From Aphelenchoides besseyi (lineage: Eukaryota > Nematoda > Chromadorea > Rhabditida > Aphelenchoididae), in assembly GCA_024699855.1 (NCBI GenBank), contig JAMPIQ010000001.1, forward strand, positions 2,976,001 through 3,040,000: 64,000 bases of DNA. The letters run 5' to 3'. Position 1 is the stretch's first letter; each line of letters starts with the position of its first letter. The position numbers and the translations under genes are program-made. The notes beneath the pieces were generated by a model, which searched no databases, was not told where the DNA came from, and was given only the letters and a program-made list of their open reading frames with translations. Shown here piece after piece: positions 25,756 through 39,300 of the stretch.

Positions 25756-26178
25756 TTTGGGAGCGAGAGCCAAAAGAAAAAGTCCATCCTCGTTGGCCGT
25801 CGCTCTGCCCTTCCGGAGGCACTTCGATTTTTCTTGCTCTCGCCAGCGCCTAACTCAATTCTCCAGCATACGGTCAGTCGGTTTCGAAAGCGGTCTTTTA
25901 ATTCTTTTGATTGCCAATACAGTTTCTGTTCAACACCGTCAATTTGTTGATTGGTCGCGTGATTTCACATTCTTCAATAGCTCAAAATGTTTTATTTTGC
26001 GTGTGAAAGACTCTTCCTTAAAGTCAATTCTTGGCCTGATCTGATGAGTAAAACGAATTCAACCGAACTTTTGATCTTCTTTATAACCAAATACCTTCGC
26101 AAACATGACTTTTTGTTCGAAATTTATTGAAGCAACAGTTTACAGTCTAACAAATGAGCTATATATTACAAATTGTGT
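25756..26178. other. Spacer between uaf-2 and an unidentified gene
   Basis: About 420 bp. The left part is the uaf-2 promoter and the right part is the 3' end region of the minus-strand gene at 26179. No supported exon, repeat or RNA gene was seen. Confidence 0.4.
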
Positions 26179-26935
26179 CTAAAACAATTTGATCATTGGC
26201 GCTTTTTCATCGTAATCCACCGAAGTACGATCGTTCAATTCGATACTTTGGGATCCGGTTGATATTTGGGGCCACAAAACGGCAGATAATTGATCTTTTG
26301 AGTTGTTTTGTTCGAATTCTTTGAGTATCCGCGCGTTCCATGAACCACAGAAATCACATGAATATGTGCCAAAAGTTCTTTTGTTGTTCCCATATAATCC
26401 TCAATGATATCAAATAAGCTTAAAATCAAAAGCATGATCGTAGTACCTTTGCGCAGATTTAGATTGGAAAGTTTTTCTAGAATACTAATTTTGTGATAAC
26501 AAAAAGGAGCAAACTTAGCTCACGATTTTAAATAACCGCTATACTCAACGTCCTGTCTAGTCGAATTGGTGTAATTCACAAATTCTGATTCGGTTTGCAA
26601 AACTCCAAACTTCGTTACAATCGTATTAGAGTTGTAATATCCGATAGCCAAATTGTTGTAATCCTCAAAGTTCGGAGCAGCGAACAGCGTTTTCACGGGT
26701 TTTTTGGGCATAAAAATAGTTGAAGCCCTGGAAGGACCAGACTCACACTAAACTGCTCTGCAGTAAGCTGCATATCGACCACAGCAGTGCCCAAAAACAC
26801 AACTATGCCATCATCAGATGAACATACCTCTAAAGGTGAAATAAGTAGAAAAAGTAACTTCAAATAACCTTTCAATTTATCAAAAATACTGTATTTAATC
26901 GGCGTGCTGAATACACAGTTCCAATCAAACACGAC
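26179..26935 (-). CDS. Unidentified split gene, model uncertain
   Basis: I do not recognise this gene. Coding-like segments on the minus strand are NEVVFDWNCVFSTPIKYSIF (near 26930-26880), then GIVVFLGTAVVDMQLTAEQ, then TLFAAPNFEDYNNLAIGYYN to EFVNYTNSTRQDVEYSGYL, and a last exon after a 47-nt intron. That last exon includes FGTYSCDFCGSWNARILKEF and ends DYDEKAPMIKLF at 26179. The second and third segments connect in frame only through an implausibly short intron (about 26 nt at 26730-26755), and no ATG fits the first segment well. So this may be a real gene with an exon I misplace, or a gene with a frameshift. A CxxC pair is the only motif. No signal peptide or membrane segment is clear. Confidence 0.4.
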
Positions 26936-28189
26936 TTCATTTCTGTCGTCTTTCCGACTTTAAAGCCAACTTTTTTTGTTTCTGATTCATTGAAGTTCCA
27001 ATTCTAAGAGCAAACTAAATACTTTAGTCCCACATTCTTAGAAGTACTAACAATACTGATTAGTGTTGTGCTGTTTGCGTAATAACATGTTGTTACAAAG
27101 CGCTGTCATAAGCTAAATCAATGGCCATCAAAAAGTTCAACAGTAAAAGTACTGATCGTAAAATAACCACAATAAGATCTTCGAAGATCCTCGATTTGTA
27201 GTCATTTCTTCGTGTTGACATGTTTCAAAGTATTCGCAGTTTTGTACTCAAATTTTTGTTTATTGGCATCGTTGAAGAGGCAATGGACGAAACGCAAAAT
27301 TGACGTGTGTGAGCGTCGCTTTGACCCGCGCAACTAACAGGCGAAAAAAGATAGCTTCCCCACTCATCACAGATCAACACAACACGTTGGCATTCGCTCG
27401 ACAGTCATGCCACAAAGTCTCGACACCGCTTTTTTTTTGCGCACCGACGCTCTTCACTCTCGCATTGCCACATGCGCTTCGTTCGCGTCATCACCGGTTA
27501 AAGATCCTCCATATAGCGGGGTGTTGAAATTCGTTGGTTGGTCAACAATCGCGCAATTCGCTTTTTTCCGCGTCTGTTTCCTCGTTTCGGTAGTGTTTTT
27601 GTGCGTTTTACGCGACCGTTTGGATTTTCGAGAAGTTTTAGTGTCGTTGAACGAAAAGTTGGAAAAATAAGGTGCGCCAACGAACGGCGTTTCCCTTCCG
27701 TTTGTTTGATCTCGCGCTCGCTTTTTTTGTTGCGCTTTTTTTCAGTCCGGTTTCCTTCCAATTATGCTAATTTCATACGCTACGCACCATTTTCTACTCA
27801 CAATCGATCGTAACGACTGGAAACGCAAAAACCAGAAAGTTTTGTTTGGCGACGTCACGGAATCCGGATCAAACGTTCCAACTGCTTTCCGTTTAGACGT
27901 CGGTGAATTTGGTTGATGAATACGCTACGTTGGGAGGAGGTGGTCTTGGCACGAAGGCGGGCGTCGAATTCGAAATCTTTTCTTATTTTCGCGTCCACAT
28001 TCCTCTAAAACAACATAATGACTGCGATTGCTCACGGTGTGGAATGCTGATAAGTTTTTTTCTGTCGATTGGTCTCCGTTTTTTAATCGACGGTCCGATT
28101 TGACGTGTCAGTGCATTCGCACAAACGCGATCGACAACTAATTTTGCGATCACAATCAAAATTTTTTTCTTTCAAGTTTCAGCCTCCAA
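26936..28189. other. Upstream region of exc-4
   Basis: About 1.25 kb without a supported exon. The part from 27300 on is pyrimidine-rich on the plus strand with several T-runs (for example 27428-27437 and 27722-27742). TTTCAG at 28181, nine bases before the exc-4 ATG, is a good acceptor for a leader intron or trans-splicing. Promoter and 5' leader of exc-4 are the likely content. Confidence 0.45.
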
Positions 28190-29230
28190 ATGACGGACGT
28201 CGTGCACTCGAATGGCAATTTCGCGCAGATGAACGGCAATCATGACAACTACGACTCGAAGCCTCTGCTAGAACTATACGTTAAGGTATGCAATTAGGCT
28301 TTTTACCCGCTAGTTATTTCGATTTCAGGCTTCGGGCATTGACAGTCGTCGCATTGGAGCGGATCTTTTCTGTCAGGAGTTTTGGATGGAACTGTACGCT
28401 TTGTACGAGGTCGGAGTTGTTCGCGTCGAAGTCAAGACCGTGAATGTGAATTCGGAGGCCTTTAAGAAGAACTTCCTCGGAGCTCAACCGCCAATTATGA
28501 TCGAGGAAGGAAAGTAAGTGGTTCGAGTCGAATTCGTAAATCACCGCAATTAGAAATGTGACTTATTCGGATAATCGAGAAATCGAAAGTCGAATTTTTC
28601 ATCTGGCCAAAGAATTCAACGTTCCGCTTTTCGAAAAAGATCCAACTGTTGACAAAAACATTCAGAACTTGTATCGCGTAAGTCGGAATTATTTTTTCGT
28701 AACTCTTGCTTCTTAGAACTTCAAAATTTTTCTTCAATCAAAAGCTGATTTTGATAAACAACAACGAAAAGTAACTCCGATTGAGTCCTTGCCTGCTCAA
28801 GTATTGGCCACCTACAATCGCGTTGTCGAACAACTGGCTTCGGTAAGTTGTTAAAGTGGAGAACGAGAATAAATGTCTTTAGATTGATTACATGCTTCAA
28901 CAAAGAAAATCTCGTTATTTGTCCGGAGATTCAATGACCGAATACGATTGCGAGCTGATGCCGCGACTCCATCACATGCGCGTTGTTGGACAGCACATTT
29001 TGGGTTTCGAGATTCCACACAATTTGACCCACTTGTGGAACTACATACTCACGGCCTATCGTACTGCTGCGTTCATGGAATCTTGTCCGGCCGATCAGGA
29101 TATCGTCCATCACTACAAAGAACAGTTACGTATCATCACCAATCAACGCGAAACGTTGCTTCAGCCGTCCAAGACTCTCGGAGTGCCGCACGATGTGATG
29201 CAAAACATTAAGGCCTTGAATCTTCAGTGA
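28190..29230 (+). CDS. exc-4: CLIC-family protein EXC-4
   Basis: EXC-4 is the nematode chloride intracellular channel family protein that keeps the excretory canal tubule open and acts in Rho-type signalling. Five exons give about 290 residues starting MTDVVHSNGNFAQMNGNHD. The nematode PTM/thioredoxin-like region is nearly identical to the C. elegans protein: SKPLLELYVKASGIDSRRIG, DLFCQEFWMELYALYEVGV, VKTVNVNSEAFKKNFLGAQP. It is followed by NREIESRIFHLAKEFNVPLF and the all-helical C-terminal GST fold with MTEYDCELMPRLHH, NLTHLWNYILTAYRTAAF and ESCPADQDIVHHYKEQL. The vertebrate CPFSQR-type site is replaced by LFCQEFW, as usual in invertebrate CLICs. ATG 28190 directly follows a TTTCAG acceptor. 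Confidence 0.95.
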
Positions 29231-29555
29231 CCGAAAATGTTTGTGTTCACGTTTCGAGTCGCCTTACGAGCATTGTTTTGTTGTAACTAATTTCGATAAG
29301 AAACCCGTTCTAACGTTGCCATTCAATCGTTTGGTCTTTGTGTCGAGAAACCTGAAAATCTTCCCAAAAGTATTCATTTTCTTATTTTAAACATTCCGAG
29401 TTGTTTTGTCCAAAGAATTAAATTAAGTTTCTTTCTTTCTACGCTTGTATTCTATTAAATCAAAAGTATTTTCGACCACAAACATCTAAAGTTCTGTTCA
29501 TTTCAATAAACTTGGCAATTTTATTGAAAACGAATACAAAAAACGTAACGATCTT
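29231..29555. other. Convergent 3' region, exc-4 and PDCD5
   Basis: About 325 bp between the two stop codons, AT-rich, containing the 3' UTRs of both genes. AATAAA at about 29505 (plus strand) is a candidate exc-4 signal. Nothing else was seen. Confidence 0.45.
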
Positions 29556-30076
29556 TCAATCCTCGTCATCCGAATCGAGGGCTGCTCGTCGTCGATCGAA
29601 CTGAAATCGAAGGAACAGAATAAGCGAACTGAAACTCGGAAACAAACCTTAACAGTCGTAGTTTTTTGTTGTTGAGCAGAGACTTTGTCGAGTAGACTTC
29701 TGAGTCCAGCATCGTCCAGTTTGCCGCTCAGTTGACCGGATCTGGCCATTTGAATGACCATATTCTCGACAGCACGAGCTTTTTCGGGTCGAACTGCCGC
29801 CAAATTGCTTAAACGACCGAAAGCATCTTGATCAAGAACCTGAAAACATCATGAATCAGATTTTCGAAGCCTCTTCAACTGACTTGTTTGAGAATACTGT
29901 TCTTCATGAGTTCCTGTTGTTCGGCCATTTGTTTTTTTTCGGCCGCACTTGGACCATTGTTTCCACCAGCTGATCCTGACTAAAAGTAATTCGCATTACA
30001 AGTGATTGTTCAGCAAACTTACTTGCAGTTGAGCCATTCTCGAGGCCTTAATCTTCGCAAGCTCCGGATCATCCAT
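29556..30076 (-). CDS. PDCD5: PDCD5 (TFAR19) homologue
   Basis: Small conserved helical DNA-binding-domain (PF01984) protein, linked in animals to apoptosis and to regulation of the TRiC chaperonin and TIP60. The exons give about 125 residues: [20 protein letters not shown], then the Gln/Lys-rich helix [80 protein letters not shown] and the acidic end [12 protein letters not shown]. Order, length and C-terminal DSDDD-type tail match the family. The start is ATG 30074-30076. Divergent from the acyl-CoA-binding protein gene, 246 bp between ATGs. Confidence 0.93.
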
Positions 30077-30322
30077 GATTGTTGAGCAAGATTAACATCA
30101 ACCAACGATCTCCGAGCGTGTATAACCAGCGTACAGCAAGATGCCAATCGTCATAATTTCGTTGTGAGATGTTTGTGCTTGGTAATCAAAAGGTTTCAAT
30201 TGCATTGCATTAGATCGACGGGTGAGTGATTGCAAAGAAACCTTTTTGTTAGTGCTTTTCGATCATTCGATTTTGTTCGCCTTTTAAGAGTTTCCGTTTT
30301 TCTGTTTGTTTCGATTTAAAAA

Positions 30323-30809
30323 ATGACGGTAAGTAGTGTATGAATGTTTATGGTAACTTTCGATTGTTTCAGACTTTCGAAGAAGCAGTCGAAAATGTTA
30401 AGAAGTTGAAAACGTCACCGAACAACGACGAGCTTTTGATATTGTATGCTCTCTACAAGCAGGTAAACTTACGACTCCTGAAGACGAATATTTGAGGGTG
30501 ACATTAACGTACAAAACACTTCGTGTTCACATGATATCAGTGACCAAGGAGTTTTGTTGGGGTTGTCCTCTCTCAAATGCCCGTCTACAAATCGATGTTT
30601 GTAGGCGACAGTCGGCGACAACAACACGCCGAAGCCGGGAATGATGGACTTCAAAGGCAAAGCAAAACATTCGGCCTGGGAATCGAAGAAAGGTAGTTGT
30701 GTCTAAAGGATGTAAAGTGACGATCAGTTTAGGAATGTCACAAGATGATGCAAAGAAGGAATACGTGTCTAAGTATGAGGAACTGGCCGCCAAATACGGA
30801 GTTAACTGA
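30323..30809 (+). CDS. acbp-1: Acyl-CoA-binding protein
   Basis: Cytosolic four-helix protein that carries long-chain acyl-CoA esters. The 87-residue length is standard for this family. The first exon encodes only ATG ACG; the next exons give [59 protein letters not shown] and [20 protein letters not shown]. The acyl-CoA contacts YALYKQA and KGKAKHSAW are present. One intron (about 30463-30604) is longer than its neighbours, roughly 140 nt. AATAAA at 30863-30868. The symbol is by family; nematodes have several paralogues. Confidence 0.92.
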
Positions 30810-33359
30810 GTTGACACGACAATTGATGCCAAATTAGTTCAATTTGTTAGCTGATCTGTGGTAATAAAATCGGTGTTCAAATGACTCGTATTTAGCCCAA
30901 CAAGTAACTATATCATTTAAATCGAATTCCGCAGAAAATCAATTGAGTTAGTTGCCCACGACTTCTAGTGAGAAATCAAATTTCCGTGTAGACGTCGTTT
31001 ATTCTTGGAGCCTGAGGTCTCAAGATAAGTATCGTCAGCGGAGTTTCGAACAATTAAAGTCATGGACTGAATGCGGTCCGTAAGAAATGCAATGGTCGCA
31101 AATGGACAAAGAAAGATAAACGGTATGGTTCTTAAATTTCAGATTGTCATAAAAAAATTGTGGGCGAATAGTCGAGATTTATGGAATGGGTTTCTCTTCG
31201 ACTGTTCTCCATTATACGTGGAATAATTTTCCATTTGATGAGCATTCGTCTCTTCAAATGTCAAGTCTGGAAGACGACGAATGCGCTGTTTTGCCATTAA
31301 TTTTTGATCAACGTTCACATTAATCAGCTACGGTAGTTGTTGTTGGTGACAAACGAGTTCGAAAATAAGCACATGCTTCGCGAACTGATGTTTACCTTCT
31401 GGTTTGATTTAAAATTTTCCACGTGCGTGGTCTTCGGTTCAAACCTTTCTGTCCCTTTTTCTTATTCCACTTCTTTGCTTTCTTATTCAACATTTCCACT
31501 TGTACTGACGAGTAGCCGGAGGCCAAAAAAAGAGTGGGTTTCCGTCTTTTTTGCTCGTCGCTGCTTCAAATGCCGACTTCGAATATTTGCGAGGCTTCAG
31601 TGAGAGGACGAAGAGCGTGATGGCAAACGGACCTTCGACGACAAAATAACGCTCATCGGGTTTCCCGCCTTTATGGCGATTTCGGAACGTTTTTGTTTCT
31701 ATTCACAGCGTCGAGTAATTTTCTTTTTTCCTAATTTTCAACGCGTCATTTATGAACCCTACGGTCGAAGTTAATTTGTTCCGAAAAGATCAAGTTGAAG
31801 GCCGTGGAAGTGCGGTGTCGAGTTTTGGAGTTGCGTGTCTTCGTGGGTCTGCTTTCTGGTCACGAATTTCCGCTGACGCATTGGAATTCCGAAATCGTCA
31901 TTTTTGCCATAAATGGACGTTTGCAAATTATTCACCGAGCACACTCGACCGCCTGTTCAGACCCACGCATTCCGCTTGTTCGAGTCAATTGAGGCACTAA
32001 ATTGCAATTTGGGGAGTTCGATTTCGAGTTACCGGCCAATTGGTTTCTTGTTTGGACGAATGGATGTTTGAGGAGCCGCTGTAACTGCGAGTGAAATGGC
32101 ATTTTCCAGTTTAACTTTCGTTTTTGTCTTCACCGCGGTTTTCCAATTTTTCGTCAATGAACGTTGACAAAAACTTCCGATCCGCTTTTTTCTCGACCAT
32201 CGAAATGAGATGTTCACTAATGCAATGGAAGACAAACTCGTCGAATACAAACCTTTAACCTTCTGGCCTGGGTACAAACCCAATGGGTCGCCCTAATAGC
32301 CTCTAAGATACGTGCATCTTATTCCCGAGATTTGCCGTCGACTTATAGAGATTCGAACGTGCTCGTTAGTCTCCCATCATATAGAGGGCTTCATAATTAA
32401 TCTCGTAAGAGCGTACGTGTTTTTACTGTGCGTGTGGCCGTAAACATTCGAACAAAAGGAAAATTTTACCAAAATCGAATTAGCAAACAAAACAAAAGCC
32501 AACTTTTGCAACGGGCTTTTGTTTGGAAGATCGTCGGTTTCGTGATTCTCTTAGCAGGAATTCTCTTCTTTTATTGAGTCAACAGCTATTCGATGTCGTC
32601 TGCATTTAATGGAGCGAAAGATAAGTAAACCGTGTTGGACGTCGTTTGACTTTGTTTGCCTTCTGGCTAACTTGTAAACTAATTTCGTCGACCGCTTCGG
32701 GTTTTTTACGACATCAAACGGTTTGTCTTCTTGTGTGCAACGGGGGAGCGTGGAACGGTTTGAAGAACGTGAATATGACGAACAGAATGGTTATTAAACA
32801 ATCCGGGTTCGTGCCGGTTCTGTCAGAGCTTCTTGACAAAATTGGAGGAAAACGTGTGAAGAAGCGAATTTTTGGGCTCCAGAGACGGCGATCTCGTGGG
32901 AGACGACTGTGATTCTTTGTTTTGGCTCCGACGTTTTGAAGAAGATTTTAACGCGTGAAAGTTCGACCGAATTACCGTTGAACTCGAAACCAAAAACATC
33001 ATGACTTCTAATGATATTCTTTTACCAATTAGTTTCTTCGCATGTAACAAGATCGTTAATTTTGGACGAAGGAAAGATCGGAAAACGTAAAACCGCAATT
33101 CCACTTGAATATTTATGTCTGCTCCGAGCTTCAATCTCCGACTCGTCCGCTTGGACCTTTTGATTTGTTTGTAGCAGAAATTAATCTGCTTAAAACGCTT
33201 TTCGTAACAAACTGATTGTAACGTGCAGTGTTGTTCGTGAGTGTAACGTACTAAACGACAAACTTGAGGTGCTGAATGACGCCGTTCCGTCCTCTTAGTC
33301 GGATAACAGCGACGGGTTTCGGCGGCTAAAAGTCGAACCGCCGTCGTCTCGTCCTTATT
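30810..33359. other. 2.5-kb upstream region of unc-13
   Basis: No supported exon. Open frames are short, start mostly at non-ATG codons and occur on both strands without family similarity. The stretch probably holds the promoter and leader of the long unc-13 isoform. It contains T-rich plus-strand tracts (31440-31500) and TTTTTCTTTC-type runs. A B-box-like GGTTCAAACC at 31434 does not sit in a tRNA fold. Confidence 0.45.
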
Positions 33360-36300
33360 ATGTCACTTCTATGCGTCACAAGTGAGTTTACATGTTCGAA
33401 ACTGTCGATAATTGAAGATATTTGTTCAGTCAAACGGGCACAACTTCAACAAACCCCAGGCGGTAAGTTGGCTTACGGTCGGATGATTCGAGAAGTCAAA
33501 TCATGACCGAAAGCGTAGTTGAGGATTTTCTTTGTTTTTAAATTTATTTACGGTCCAATGAACTGAAAACGGGAGTTGCATCATTGGACTGCGTAGTTAT
33601 TGGAATAAAATGGGGATCTTCAAAAGTTCACGAATTAATGAATGAAGTTTTAGAGGATTACCACTCCTATGTCATTGTCAAACTACAAAATGTGAAGTCG
33701 ACAACGGTTGCCGTTCGTGGCACACAGCCGAGCTGGGAACAGGAATTCATATTGTAAAAGTGATCGCAAAGAAATCAATGAACTTTGTTTTCAGCGAGAC
33801 TAATCGACTCGATCAGGGTCTAATATTGGAGCTGTGGAATAAGGGAGTGTTATGGGACAAACTGTTGGGTGTTCATTTTATGCCACTTCATCAGATCCAA
33901 TACGCTGCTGGTGCCGGTCCAGGTTGTTGGGTTCAAATCGATCAAGAAATCGAAACACGTAACGGCAATCCAACCGGAACATCGCACTCCACCGATCACT
34001 CGCTTTTGGTTGATGTTCGATTCGAACTTCCGTTCGGTAAGTCGTTGAAAGAGGGGGTTGTTCTTAACAGTCAGATGGGACATTTTGCTTTTGTTTGTTT
34101 CTCATCTCTTTTGATGCGGAATCTTGCTTCCGTTTGGATTCTTGAATTAACACTTCGGACACATCTTCGGCGTCTCATTTTATCGCTTCCCGACCATACG
34201 TCCGCTTTCACGAAGTGCCGACCATATGCGCAAGACACAAACGAAATTCGAGAAGTTGACAGAACTGCTTCGGCTGAAAAGGTTTTCTTTGTTGTCGTGA
34301 AATTGGCGTTGGCACGTGATTTCGCACTTTTGATGTTCATAATTGCTGGGCATGGGAACCTTGGCGCTTCGCAGGTTTCTCTGTTCAGCCGCTTGTCGCA
34401 ATTTGGCCAATCCAATTTGTTGCTCGTGGCCGCTCCTCGATGTGCCGTTTACGTTCAATTCGTTCTGGCAAGCAGCCCACGTATTTCCGTTTACCGCGTC
34501 TTGCCGTCAATTGCATCTTCGTATTGAAGCTCCAAACCTTTTTTTTTTGACTTCTAATTTGTTTTCTTATGCGCATCGACACAACAGTCCCGAAACGCTG
34601 TTTGTTCTTTCCGACGTTTCACGCTAATGGTTTCGTCAATAAATTTTCAAAGAGGACGCGTGAAATTTGTTGAAATGAAACCGACGTCCGGAATTGACTC
34701 CAATTAGCGCGCCAGACGCGAATATCATTCTCTTCGCATTTCGTATGCGAACACCGTTTTCTGGTCGTTTGGCGAATCTCACCGACGGAACGTTTTTTCA
34801 ACATGCCAAAAACATTTCCGACACAGCCAACAATATGCACGTCTTTTTCCAAAAAATCTTTTTTTTTGGCCTGAGCCAACAAAACGCGTCGTCTTGGGAA
34901 ATGGGTCATTGGCCGCGTTTGAAGATATAGGGCTTCGAGATTTCCCATTTCTATCCCCGCACACACAAATAGATATCCGGTTTTGATCAGGCGCCTCCAA
35001 CACCACTTTTCTTCTGATTTTGTTCCGCTTTTCAGAGGCCCAGTCGGCGAATGCAGACGAAGTGCAGTCACGACTTCAGACGCTCAATCGACTCATTGAA
35101 ATTGAAAGTGAGCGTGACAGAGCGGTCGATCGTCCTCAACGGGCGCCTTTCAATCACTGTAAGTATATTCAAGGATGTGCACTTTAACTAATATGGTTGT
35201 TTTTGACGTGTAATTTGCTTTTTTTCTTTCTGTCGCCTCCGCCCACTTTTCTTAATTACAATGTTGTGTTCCATCTCGAAAAGCCAATTAAACAAATTGA
35301 CCGGTTTTACTTCTTTCCAGCCGGAATTTCCGAGGACAGCGACTATACCAGCGACCAATCGGTTCTAGCGGCCTCTGGTCCCATTCAACCGAATCACAGC
35401 GTGCACTGGAACGGACAGCTTCCACCCGACAGTCGTGAACACGAACATGAACTGCCCAACCACAGTGGAGTCCATTACAACGAACACAGTGGTCGTTTGC
35501 TAAGTCCCACGTTCACGTCCTACGACCACTCCTTCCACCCCAACGCACTTGTTTACGATTCGGTAAGTGTATGTTAAGTATGGACTTTTGGGGCAGATTT
35601 TCGGTGTCCTTTTCGTTTGACATATCGTACCGACTGTCAGAAGTTAATAATCGCTTTTCAGAACGAGTATCCGCACGACGTGTACGAAAACTACGAAGAA
35701 CAAGCCGAAAATTCCAATCAATTCGACTGCGACACCGCTCCACATCGACTTCGACGACACTACGATCCGACCTTGTTGGATCAAGAATACGATGCGTTTA
35801 TGCATCGTCCCAATTCCGAGCATGAGACCTCAGCTTATGATCAGTCCGGAGATTACGGCGAAGATTATGCGGACGATGGTTAGATTTACATTTCTAAATC
35901 GTTTATTCTTCCATTTTTTCTAGCAACTTATCATCCGAGTTCATCTTTGGAACGTGGGAATTCTGGAGACGGTTATGCAGCTACCGGCGATTCTTACGAC
36001 GATTCTCCGTATCGTGCACAAATGGAAGATCGTGATCAAACTCCTGATTATGGTGGAGATCGAGGAAGCAGTGGAGCAGATTATCAAGTCGATGACGAAG
36101 AACAACCGGTGGATGAATACAGTGGCTACGAAGATCACTACGATGACAATGAGCATGAAAATAACGGAAGAGTTAATTTCGTTTCGCCACCTACTCTTTC
36201 CGATGAATACGACGTGGAAATGGATGAATTCGGAAGTTCAGCAACTGGTCGGGAAATTACTCCGCAACCAATGGCTCCATACGTCTTAAGTTCGCCTACA

Positions 36301-39300
36301 AACGCTCCATATAAACGGTATAAACTACAAAAATAGAAGTTCAATTAATTTGCTATGTTCAGGGTATACGATAGCGGGTCAGAAGGTCAATCGGCTGATG
36401 AATATGGCCGAACTTATACGCAACATCGATACGGTTCACGGGCATTGGAAAGTGCGGCAAGTTCGGTTGGAACGGGCGGTACGGCAGTTGGATCAATTGT
36501 AGACCCGATTGAAGCTGAAACATATGCCGCTCAGTTAGTAGCGACCGGTCGACGATACGATAGTCGTCCGGAAGATGCAACCGACGGAATTAGTAGTGAT
36601 GGTGGTGCAATAGTCGAATCGAACGGAGCATGGACTGGCGATGCATTTGATAACCAACCGACTAGTTTTGACTACAGTGAAAGGTAAAACATGAGCGTAG
36701 ACTAACAATTAATTGCTTGTTTAGCGGAAATCATCAAGACGATCCACTTTCCTACAATTCGCGTCCATTTTCTGATCGTCGAACTTCTCAAACAACTACA
36801 ACAACCGACACTCTTCATCAACCAAACGGGGTTTTGCCGAATGGTTACGCACATGGCGCAATGTCAAATAACCTGTTGCACAACGATGCAAAAGCTCTGC
36901 AAAGCGCATACGATGAACCGGAAGAAGTGGAAGTCTATTCAAGGAACGGAAAAGACGTGGACACAAGACCGAGTGTTCAATTTGCTTCCGAAAGATTGGT
37001 TTATGATCATGAATCCGCCTCAGAAGCACATATCGAACCGGTCGAACAGGTAACCACCGAACAGACGAACGAGACCGACCATCCGAATGGTTCGCAACGA
37101 GATTTCCGTCAGTTATGGAAGTGGGCGTATAAGGCGGCTTGTAAGGAGCGTGGAATAACGGTAAGCTGATGGGGCTGCAAAGTGATAATCCGATTGGTTG
37201 TTAAATGAAACAAGTTGTGGAGACCATTTTACGTGTTTGGGAAGACAAAAAAAGAAGAGCGCCGACGAAAAATGAACGTTTTGGCGGCCGCCCGTTTCGG
37301 CACTTCAAATTGGCCGCTGGGACTCACGAGCGTTGTTGATTGAGTTAAAAACGTGTGCTACTTCGGAAGTCAAGGGACATGGCCTCCACATCTTGCAAGA
37401 AGAAGGTCGCGCGTTCCACTAATTTTGATGTACTTTCGCATGCTTTTCTGTGTGACAAGTTTCATTTCACGTCCACTTCTTGTTGGGACTTTCACGGCTT
37501 CCGATCAACAAAACCAAACGAGTTCCAGCTGGATGCGCTCGGTGTTCATTGTCGTGCATGTCGAATTCGAATTTATTGTCGTGAAATTGAGCGTGAGCAT
37601 CGTCAATGCGACCGGTCGACTTTCATCGGTGCCCATTTGCATGTCCGTTCGGGCCTTTTGTTTTGCATTACGACCAGTAAATTTAGTGACAGAGAAGATT
37701 TGGACCGTTTCTACTGGGAAATTATTGTTTTCATAACCAAAACGTTTGTTGATGTCGCTTCGATTTCGCAGTTCAAACTTCATATTCTGCGTCTGTTTCT
37801 TCATTTGGGTGAAATTGATACGAACAACATGTTTCGTTTATGCGCAGGTGATTTCGACTCTCCGTGGCAACGTCTCGAATTGGCCTTATGACCGGCATTC
37901 TGCCCGTTAGTCGTGTTTTCGACCTTTGCCTTGAGGGCTTCCGGCAAATAGAGCGGTTGGAATTACACGCCGCCCATCGTTTATGCCAAAACAATGGATG
38001 CCAACACTCGTTCTCGAATAACAGCGCAGCGATTTGGGCTCACCGACCACTCGTTTCAACGCAAATTGCCGCTTTCGCTTCGAAATTAGGGAGAAGCCGC
38101 TCGATGTCGTCCGCTGCGCGATTTCGCGCCAAAGACCGAGACGCCGCCGTGGGAAAAAGTCGACGGGCGAAACAAATCGCTCGCCTGCAGTCACGTTTTG
38201 CCGAGTATTTGGTCGAAAATTTCGGAACAATTTTGGTCGACAACTCGTTCGACTTTCCCTTTTGATGACGTGATTTATAACCGAACATTCTTAAGAATAT
38301 CCACAGCCCGAGAGTATTCGTTTTTAGTTGCGGCGTTTATTCATTTTGTGCGAGTTGGCCGGTGCACGTGAAATCAACCTCTGTGATGCTCGACGGCGCT
38401 TGTTGCGTCTTCAATAGTCAACACGATAAGTTTAAGCACGACTCCGCTCTTTGCCGCTGCGGCGTCTTCAAGACGCGCGGCCGGCCGTCGAGAATCATGC
38501 ATCATCGTGCACGAAGCTGCGCCGATAACTTCGGTGGTTACAACGAGTTGTGATGCTCGTGCCGAAGCTAAACGCCAACTTCCACCACCGATACCAACCG
38601 CCGGTTCACTACTCGTCAATCCGAAAACTCCACCGAAGTCACCGCGTTCTCCACGCTCATCGTTCTCACCCGGAGCAACAGTCGCACTACAAGCCATCGG
38701 CAATGCGTTGGAATCAGCTCGTATTCCACTTCCTTATCGATTTGGTTCGTCCAAAGAAACGAACGATCGACAGTCGTTTTCGGTCAAAACCATTTATGCA
38801 CCTAATGGTTTTGATTCACGTGGCTCCATTTCCAACGGACAAACACGAACCGAGAGCTCAGATCTTCGAGATGTTCCATTGCATCCGGTGGTTGTGATTT
38901 ACGATCCTCGTGCCAATGCTTTTCGTACTGTTGATGCACCGGCCGACCAACAATGTTCGCAAACATTTCAATCGTCTAATTTAGCGTTTAATCGATTTCT
39001 AGGCACAACTATTCCTCGTACTCCATCGGCTGAGAATGCTCGAGCCAATGCACTTCTCGCGTTTTCACGTTCTTTCAAGAAGATCACACGTGCTCGAACA
39101 ATGACCAATCATGGACGTAGAAAGCGGAGAAGAAGGAAACGTAAGAAGCTGCGAAGATCGAAAAGTGCGCCAAAAGAACGAACGGCCACCACTCGAGAAT
39201 TACTATGGGCTTTTATCAATGACATTGAATTGAGTTGTAATTCGCCGGTTGAATTCCAATCATCCAAGACCGAAACGTTGTTCTTGGCGGTTCCCGAAAG

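Noticed and set aside
31405..31460. GGTTCAAACC resembling a tRNA B box
   Set aside because: The flanking bases do not form the 5-bp T stem, and no A box or acceptor stem is found upstream.
37355..37891. 178-codon open frame within unc-13
   Set aside because: It starts at GTG, has an opposite-strand frame of similar length and no family similarity; likely chance in a low-stop region.
38040..38288. 82-codon minus-strand open frame inside unc-13
   Set aside because: Arg-rich shadow of the plus-strand sequence, with no ATG context or similarity.
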